Below are positions 61,716 through 64,000 of a stretch of DNA of 64,000 bases, piece by piece. Every line of letters starts with the position of its first letter. Within the stretch, counting starts at the first letter, position 1. Location: the NCBI RefSeq assembly GCF_900156055.1, contig NZ_FTMQ01000003.1:496001-560000 (forward strand), given 5' to 3'. The notes under the pieces are model-generated. The model was not told where the DNA came from. It made no database searches and saw only the letters and a list, made by a program, of their open reading frames with translations. A program made the translations under genes and the position numbers. The DNA is from Rhizobium sp. RU33A. GTDB lineage: Bacteria > Pseudomonadota > Alphaproteobacteria > Rhizobiales > Rhizobiaceae.

Positions 61716-63815
61716 ATGGCTCGCGAATATAAAATCGAAGACTACCGCAACTTCGGCATCATGGCGCACATTGACGCCGGCAAGACCACGACCACCGAGC
61801 GTATCCTTTACTACACCGGTAAGTCGCACAAGATCGGCGAAGTTCATGACGGCGCAGCCACCATGGACTGGATGGAGCAGGAGCAGGAGCGTGGCATCAC
61901 GATCACCTCCGCTGCCACCACGACGTTCTGGAAGGGTCGCGACGGCAAGATGCGCCGCTTCAACATCATCGACACCCCCGGCCACGTTGACTTCACCATT
62001 GAAGTCGAGCGTTCGCTGCGCGTGCTCGACGGTGCCATCGCCCTTCTCGACGCCAATGCCGGTGTTGAGCCTCAGACCGAAACCGTCTGGCGTCAGGCTG
62101 AAAAGTACAACGTCCCGCGGATGATCTTCTGCAACAAGATGGACAAGACCGGTGCTGACTTCTACCGCTCGGTCGAGATGATCAAGACCCGTCTCGGTGC
62201 CACCGCAGTTGTCATGCAGCTCCCGATCGGCGCTGAGACCGAGTTCAAGGGCGTCGTGGATCTGATCGAGATGAACGCGCTCGTATGGCGCGACGAGTCG
62301 CTCGGTGCCGCCTGGGACGTTGTCGAGATCCCGGACGACCTGAAGGAAAAGGCTGAAGAATACCGCGAAAAGCTGATCGAGACGGTTGTCGAAATCGACG
62401 AGCAGGCGATGGAAGACTACTTGAACGGCATCATGCCGGACAATGAGAAGATCCGTTCGCTCGTTCGTCGCGGCACTATCGACGTCAAGTTCCACCCGAT
62501 GTTCTGCGGCACTGCCTTCAAGAACAAGGGCGTTCAGCCGCTGCTCGACGCCGTCGTCGAGTATCTGCCGTCGCCGTTGGACATTCCCGCGATCAAGGGC
62601 ATCGACTTCAAGACCGAAGCCGAAATCGAACGTCACGCTGACGACTCCGAGCCTTTGGCAATGCTGGCGTTCAAGATCATGAACGACCCCTTCGTCGGCT
62701 CGCTGACCTTCGCACGTATCTATTCGGGCAAGCTCGAAAAGGGCGTGTCGGTTATGAACACGGTCAAGGACAAGCGCGAGCGCGTCGGCCGCATGCTGCA
62801 GATGCACTCGAACAGCCGCGAAGACATCGAAGAAGCCTTCTCTGGCGACATCGTTGCACTGGCCGGCCTCAAGGAAACCACGACAGGCGACACGCTCTGC
62901 GATCCCCTGAAGCCGGTTATCCTCGAGCGCATGGAATTCCCCGAGCCGGTCATTCAGATTGCGATCGAGCCGAAGACCAAGGGCGACCAGGAAAAGATGG
63001 GCCTCGCGCTCAACCGTCTGGCTGCTGAAGATCCGTCGTTCCGCGTCAAGACTGACCAGGAGTCGGGCCAGACCATCATTGCCGGCATGGGTGAGCTTCA
63101 CCTCGACATTCTCGTTGACCGCATGCGTCGCGAGTTCAAGGTTGAAGCAACCGTTGGTGCTCCGCAGGTTGCTTACCGCGAAACCATTACGCGTCAGCAC
63201 GAAGAGGACTACACGCACAAGAAGCAGTCCGGTGGTACCGGTCAGTTCGCGCGCGTCAAGCTCGTCTTCGAACCGAACCCGGATGGCGAAGACTTCAAGT
63301 TCGAGTCCAAGATCGTCGGTGGTTCTGTTCCGAAGGAATACATCCCGGGCGTTCAGAAGGGTATCGAGAGCGTTCTGTCGTCTGGTCCGCTCGCAGGGTT
63401 CCCGATGCTTGGCGTCAAGGCCACCCTCATCGACGGTGCCTTCCACGATGTCGACTCCTCGGTTCTCGCCTTCGAAATCGCATCGCGTGCCTGCTTCCGT
63501 GAAGCTGCCAAGAAGGCTGGTGCACAGCTGCTCGAGCCGATGATGAAGGTCGAAGTGGTAACGCCTGAAGATTACGTCGGTGACGTGATCGGTGACCTGA
63601 ACTCGCGTCGCGGTCAGATCCAGGGCCAGGAACAGCGTGGCATCGCGATCGTGATCAATGCTCACGTCCCGCTCGCCAACATGTTCAAGTACGTCGACAA
63701 CCTGCGCTCCATGTCGCAGGGCCGCGCCCAGTACTCGATGACCTTCGATCACTACGCACCGGTCCCGTCGAACGTTGCTGCTGAAATCCAGGCAAAGTAT
63801 TCCGGTCAGAAGTGA
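61716..63815 (+). CDS. fusA: Elongation factor G
   Basis: 699-residue translocation GTPase. Motifs: [15 protein letters not shown] (G1), [13 protein letters not shown] (switch I), DTPGHVDFT (G3), [10 protein letters not shown] (G4), and domain IV with [14 protein letters not shown]. Length is normal. tuf copy 2 starts 72 bases after it, completing the str operon order. Confidence 0.99.
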   Translation: MAREYKIEDYRNFGIMAHIDAGKTTTTERILYYTGKSHKIGEVHDGAATMDWMEQEQERGITITSAATTTFWKGRDGKMRRFNIIDTPGHVDFTIEVERSLRVLDGAIALLDANAGVEPQTETVWRQAEKYNVPRMIFCNKMDKTGADFYRSVEMIKTRLGATAVVMQLPIGAETEFKGVVDLIEMNALVWRDESLGAAWDVVEIPDDLKEKAEEYREKLIETVVEIDEQAMEDYLNGIMPDNEKIRSLVRRGTIDVKFHPMFCGTAFKNKGVQPLLDAVVEYLPSPLDIPAIKGIDFKTEAEIERHADDSEPLAMLAFKIMNDPFVGSLTFARIYSGKLEKGVSVMNTVKDKRERVGRMLQMHSNSREDIEEAFSGDIVALAGLKETTTGDTLCDPLKPVILERMEFPEPVIQIAIEPKTKGDQEKMGLALNRLAAEDPSFRVKTDQESGQTIIAGMGELHLDILVDRMRREFKVEATVGAPQVAYRETITRQHEEDYTHKKQSGGTGQFARVKLVFEPNPDGEDFKFESKIVGGSVPKEYIPGVQKGIESVLSSGPLAGFPMLGVKATLIDGAFHDVDSSVLAFEIASRACFREAAKKAGAQLLEPMMKVEVVTPEDYVGDVIGDLNSRRGQIQGQEQRGIAIVINAHVPLANMFKYVDNLRSMSQGRAQYSMTFDHYAPVPSNVAAEIQAKYSGQK

Positions 63816-63887
63816 CCGGGATACCCCGCCCGTCCAATTGAATTTGTGAATTTCCCCTGACGGGGACCAGAAAATGGAGAGCCGAAA

Positions 63888-64000
63888 ATGGCAAAGAGTA
63901 AGTTTGAGCGCAACAAGCCGCACGTCAACATCGGCACGATCGGCCACGTCGACCACGGCAAGACGTCTCTGACGGCAGCGATCACCAAGTATTTCGGTGA
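63888..64000 (+). CDS. tuf: Elongation factor Tu, copy 2 (cut by window end)
   Basis: The first 113 bases of a second tuf gene, identical base by base to the start of copy 1 at 44727-44839, including GHVDHGKT (G1). The upstream sequence (CCGAAAATG) differs from that of copy 1, so identity begins at the start codon. The window ends inside the gene. It is the tufA position, downstream of fusA. Confidence 0.98.

Overview
The window is chromosomal DNA from an alphaproteobacterium of the order Hyphomicrobiales, most likely family Rhizobiaceae (Rhizobium/Agrobacterium group). This rests on high GC content, near absence of ATA codons in core genes, an NDUFA12-type complex I subunit, a DUF2155 protein, an RNase E with a large acidic insertion, CTTG-type -35 boxes, and the Trp tRNA-secE-nusG-rplKAJL-rpoBC and rpsL-rpsG-fusA-tuf clusters. 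I see no rRNA, insertion sequence, integrase or CRISPR array.

Layout. 1-9.4 kb: a metal-dependent hydrolase (cut by the window edge), the amidotransferase genes gatC, gatA and gatB, each of gatA and gatB closely followed by a GNAT acetyltransferase gene, and between them a small toxin-antitoxin patch (YjhX-like, BrnT, BrnA). Two more GNATs, a secreted protein, NDUFA12 and DUF2155 follow. 9.5-22.9 kb: an accessory block with an HWE histidine kinase, a cytochrome c oxidase locus (coxB, a coxA-coxC fusion, ctaG and small membrane proteins), a YdeP-type molybdopterin oxidoreductase and a phospholipase D. It also holds two decayed copies of a VOC/PhnB-like gene and a foreign-looking, tail-anchored protein of unknown function. 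23-28.8 kb: aat, accC, accB, aroQ, a DsbA-like protein, an aminotransferase and a GNAT.

28.9-44.1 kb: rne, amiC, mrcA, prfB (with an intact programmed +1 frameshift), a methyltransferase, nadK, Thr tRNA, an MliC-domain protein, a probable glucosyl/mannosylglycerate pair (synthase and phosphatase) and rlmB. 44.3-64 kb: Tyr tRNA, Gly tRNA, tuf copy 1, two small genes, Trp tRNA, secE, nusG, rplK, rplA, rplJ, rplL, rpoB, rpoC, then rpsL, rpsG, fusA and the first 113 bases of tuf copy 2, identical to copy 1.

How it works together: the right half is the transcription and translation core, with leader and intergenic hairpins around rplJ and rplL. The left half mixes housekeeping genes with accessory insertions. 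No obvious multi-gene defence system is present. The best candidates for something new are the unknown gene at 21.4-22.8 kb, the YjhX-BrnT-BrnA patch lying between two paralogous acetyltransferases, and the long MliC-domain protein. Functional calls come from reading the sequence and remembered family features; no database search was run.
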